A DNA stretch of 17,022 nucleotides from JBPBPI01 sp050954885 (GTDB lineage Bacteria > Pseudomonadota > Alphaproteobacteria > Caedimonadales > Caedimonadaceae): positions 1 to 17,022 of the forward strand of contig JBPBPI010000172.1 in assembly GCA_050954885.1 (NCBI GenBank), in the 5' to 3' direction. The translations under genes and the position numbers were made by a program. The notes under the pieces were generated by a model. It saw only the letters and a list, made by a program, of their open reading frames with translations. It was not told where the DNA came from and ran no database searches. Shown here in pieces: positions 15,687-17,022 of the stretch (positions are counted from its first letter, which is position 1; each line of letters starts with the position of its first letter).

Positions 15687-16931
15687 ATGAAAGTGAAATC
15701 TGAAACCTGCCAAACTGACTCTTTAAAAGAATCACTTTCAATTCTTCAAGCAACTCTAGAATCAACAGCAGACGGTATTCTTGTGGTTAACGATCAAGGC
15801 ACCATCACCAGTTACAATCAAAAATTTCGCAAAATGTGGAAAATTCCCAATAAAGTTCTTTCAAATAAAGGCGACACCAAAGCCATTGGATATGTACTGA
15901 AACAAGTAGCCAATCCTGAGGGTTTTGTCGAAAAACTTAAATTTCTTTATAATGCGCCTCAGACCGATTGTCTTGATGAAATTGAATTTAAAGATGGACG
16001 TATTTTTGAAAGGTATTCCATTCCTCAAAAAATGGGTCGCAAAATCATTGGTCGTGTTTTCAGCTTTCGCGATATCACAGCACGCAAACATATGGAACAA
16101 CAGCTTGTCTATCAAGCAACTCATGATAGTTTGACCAATCTTCCCAACCGAAATCTTCTTTTGGACCGTATTAATGAAAGTATTAAATTTGCTAAACGCC
16201 GCCATTCAAAAGTAGCCATTGCCTTATTTGATCTGAATCGATTTAAAGGTGTTAACGATAGCTTGGGCCATGAAGCAGGTGATATTTTGTTAAATTCCGT
16301 CGCCCAACGTTTGAGCGGAACAATTCGTGAAACCGACACATTGGCCCGTTTGGGAGGTGATGAATTTGTGTTGGTTTTGCCAGAAATTCAAGAAAAAGAA
16401 GATATTTTCCCCATCATTCAGCGTTGTATGGCAGTCTTTGACATTCCTTTTAAAGTTAATGAGCATACAATTACCTCTTCAATTAGTATGGGCATCAGTC
16501 TTTTCCCTGAACATGGTGATAATGCTTTGACCCTTTTAAAACATTCCGACTCAGCTATGTACTCTGCCAAAGCCGAGGGACAAAAAAGCTTTCATTTTTA
16601 TGGCTCTTATATGACTGATAAAGCGGTTGAGAAATTGGCTGCAGAAAATGATCTTCACCGTGCCATACAACAAAAACAGTTCAGTATTTTTTATCAACCC
16701 ATTTTTAATCTAGCAACTGGTAAATCCCAAAGTGCAGAAGCCCTCATTCGCTGGAATCACCCCACCAAAGGCATCATTAGCCCCGATAATTTTATTCCAT
16801 TGGCTGAAGAAACCGGTGACATTATTGCCATGGGATCATGGGTTTTACAAGAAGTGGGTCGTCAATTAAAAGAATGGCAAGACGCCGGCATTCCCCCTAT
16901 TCACGTGGCCGTGAACGTCAGTGCTCTATAG
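15687..16931 (+). CDS. PAS-GGDEF-EAL cyclic-di-GMP protein, EAL domain truncated
   Basis: A cytoplasmic signalling protein for cyclic di-GMP, 414 residues in its present form. The PAS sensor is at about 14-138. The diguanylate-cyclase domain at about 140-308 has the active-site GGDEF at 223-227 and the inhibitory RETD at 214-217, five residues before it, with the metal-ligand Asp182 in FDLNRFK. The EAL phosphodiesterase domain begins at about 320 with EAL at 351-353. It stops at 411-414 (VSAL), about 95 of the usual 240 residues. The missing part carries most of the metal and catalytic residues, so phosphodiesterase activity should be lost while cyclase activity could remain. The stop falls just where an IS630-like element begins. 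There is no signal peptide or membrane segment. The ribosome site is weak. The original gene was probably a full PAS-GGDEF-EAL protein. Confidence 0.9.
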   Translation: MKVKSETCQTDSLKESLSILQATLESTADGILVVNDQGTITSYNQKFRKMWKIPNKVLSNKGDTKAIGYVLKQVANPEGFVEKLKFLYNAPQTDCLDEIEFKDGRIFERYSIPQKMGRKIIGRVFSFRDITARKHMEQQLVYQATHDSLTNLPNRNLLLDRINESIKFAKRRHSKVAIALFDLNRFKGVNDSLGHEAGDILLNSVAQRLSGTIRETDTLARLGGDEFVLVLPEIQEKEDIFPIIQRCMAVFDIPFKVNEHTITSSISMGISLFPEHGDNALTLLKHSDSAMYSAKAEGQKSFHFYGSYMTDKAVEKLAAENDLHRAIQQKQFSIFYQPIFNLATGKSQSAEALIRWNHPTKGIISPDNFIPLAEETGDIIAMGSWVLQEVGRQLKEWQDAGIPPIHVAVNVSAL

Positions 16932-17022
16932 CTGATTGACGTAATGATTTGTCTTTGATATTTTGAGTGAATGAGTTACGGATATAGCATAGATTTAAGG
17001 GAACGTGTTCTGTTTTATATTG
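16929..17022 (+). mobile_element. left end of an IS630-family insertion sequence (partial)
   Basis: Conserved EAL coding ends at 16926-16928 (CTA, Leu of NVSAL), and the next bases, beginning TATAG, do not continue the domain. IS630-family elements insert at TA and duplicate it, and TA occurs at both 16927-16928 and 16929-16930, so the exact boundary is uncertain by a few bases. A transposase start follows about 40 bases in. The right end and the terminal inverted repeat lie outside the window. Confidence 0.65.
16971..17022 (+). CDS. IS630-family transposase, N-terminus (runs off the window)
   Basis: From the ATG at 16971 the frame is open to the window end and encodes 17 residues, MSYGYSIDLRERVLFYI. 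The pattern Y-S-x-D-L-R-x-R-V is the usual start of the helix-turn-helix DNA-binding part of IS630-type transposases. Only a weak GAG lies upstream. The catalytic DDE part lies beyond the window, so whether the element is intact is unknown. Confidence 0.72.
   Translation, partial: MSYGYSIDLRERVLFYI

Overview
The window looks like chromosome of an AT-rich alphaproteobacterium. The main support is the gene order mdh-sucC-sucD-sucA-sucB-lpd, a well-known alphaproteobacterial arrangement, together with low GC (by eye about 40%), a Sel1-repeat protein, a toxin remnant and an insertion sequence. A host-associated lineage such as the Holosporales is a reasonable guess, but no marker gene here proves it.

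Layout. Bases 1-81 may hold the tail of a plus-strand gene. Bases 157-10382 form one tight minus-strand block, read right to left: a short prepilin peptidase, a small serine esterase, then malate dehydrogenase, succinyl-CoA synthetase (sucC, sucD), the 2-oxoglutarate dehydrogenase E1 and E2 (sucA, sucB) and dihydrolipoyl dehydrogenase (lpd). Together the last six carry 2-oxoglutarate to succinyl-CoA to succinate, and malate to oxaloacetate. Gaps between genes are 3-48 bases, with one stop/start overlap (sucC/sucD), so one transcript is likely. A good sigma70-like promoter with a perfect TATAAT lies upstream at 10449-10476.

Diverging from that block, on the plus strand, is an MshL/PilQ-type lipoprotein secretin (10568-12238). 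The prepilin peptidase across the divergent promoter suggests a shared type IV pilus or type II secretion-like role. Next comes an exported protein with seven Sel1 repeats and an unrecognised C-terminal half (12278-14191). It is followed by an N-terminally truncated YoeB-family toxin remnant with no start codon and no antitoxin (14215-14403).

On the minus strand, 14424-15566 encodes an exported DUF4424-type protein. Facing away from it is a PAS-GGDEF-EAL cyclic-di-GMP protein (15687-16931). Its EAL domain stops abruptly at the conserved NVSAL segment. About 40 bases later an IS630-like transposase starts and runs off the window, so an insertion appears to have cut the gene. The GGDEF motif and its RxxD inhibitory site are intact, so the remnant could act only as a diguanylate cyclase.

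I saw no wholly new multi-gene system. The points most worth a second look are the IS-truncated c-di-GMP protein, the YoeB remnant, the long Q/P/Y-rich linker in SucB, the pilus/TCA divergent promoter with its direct repeat, and the uncharacterised half of the Sel1 protein.
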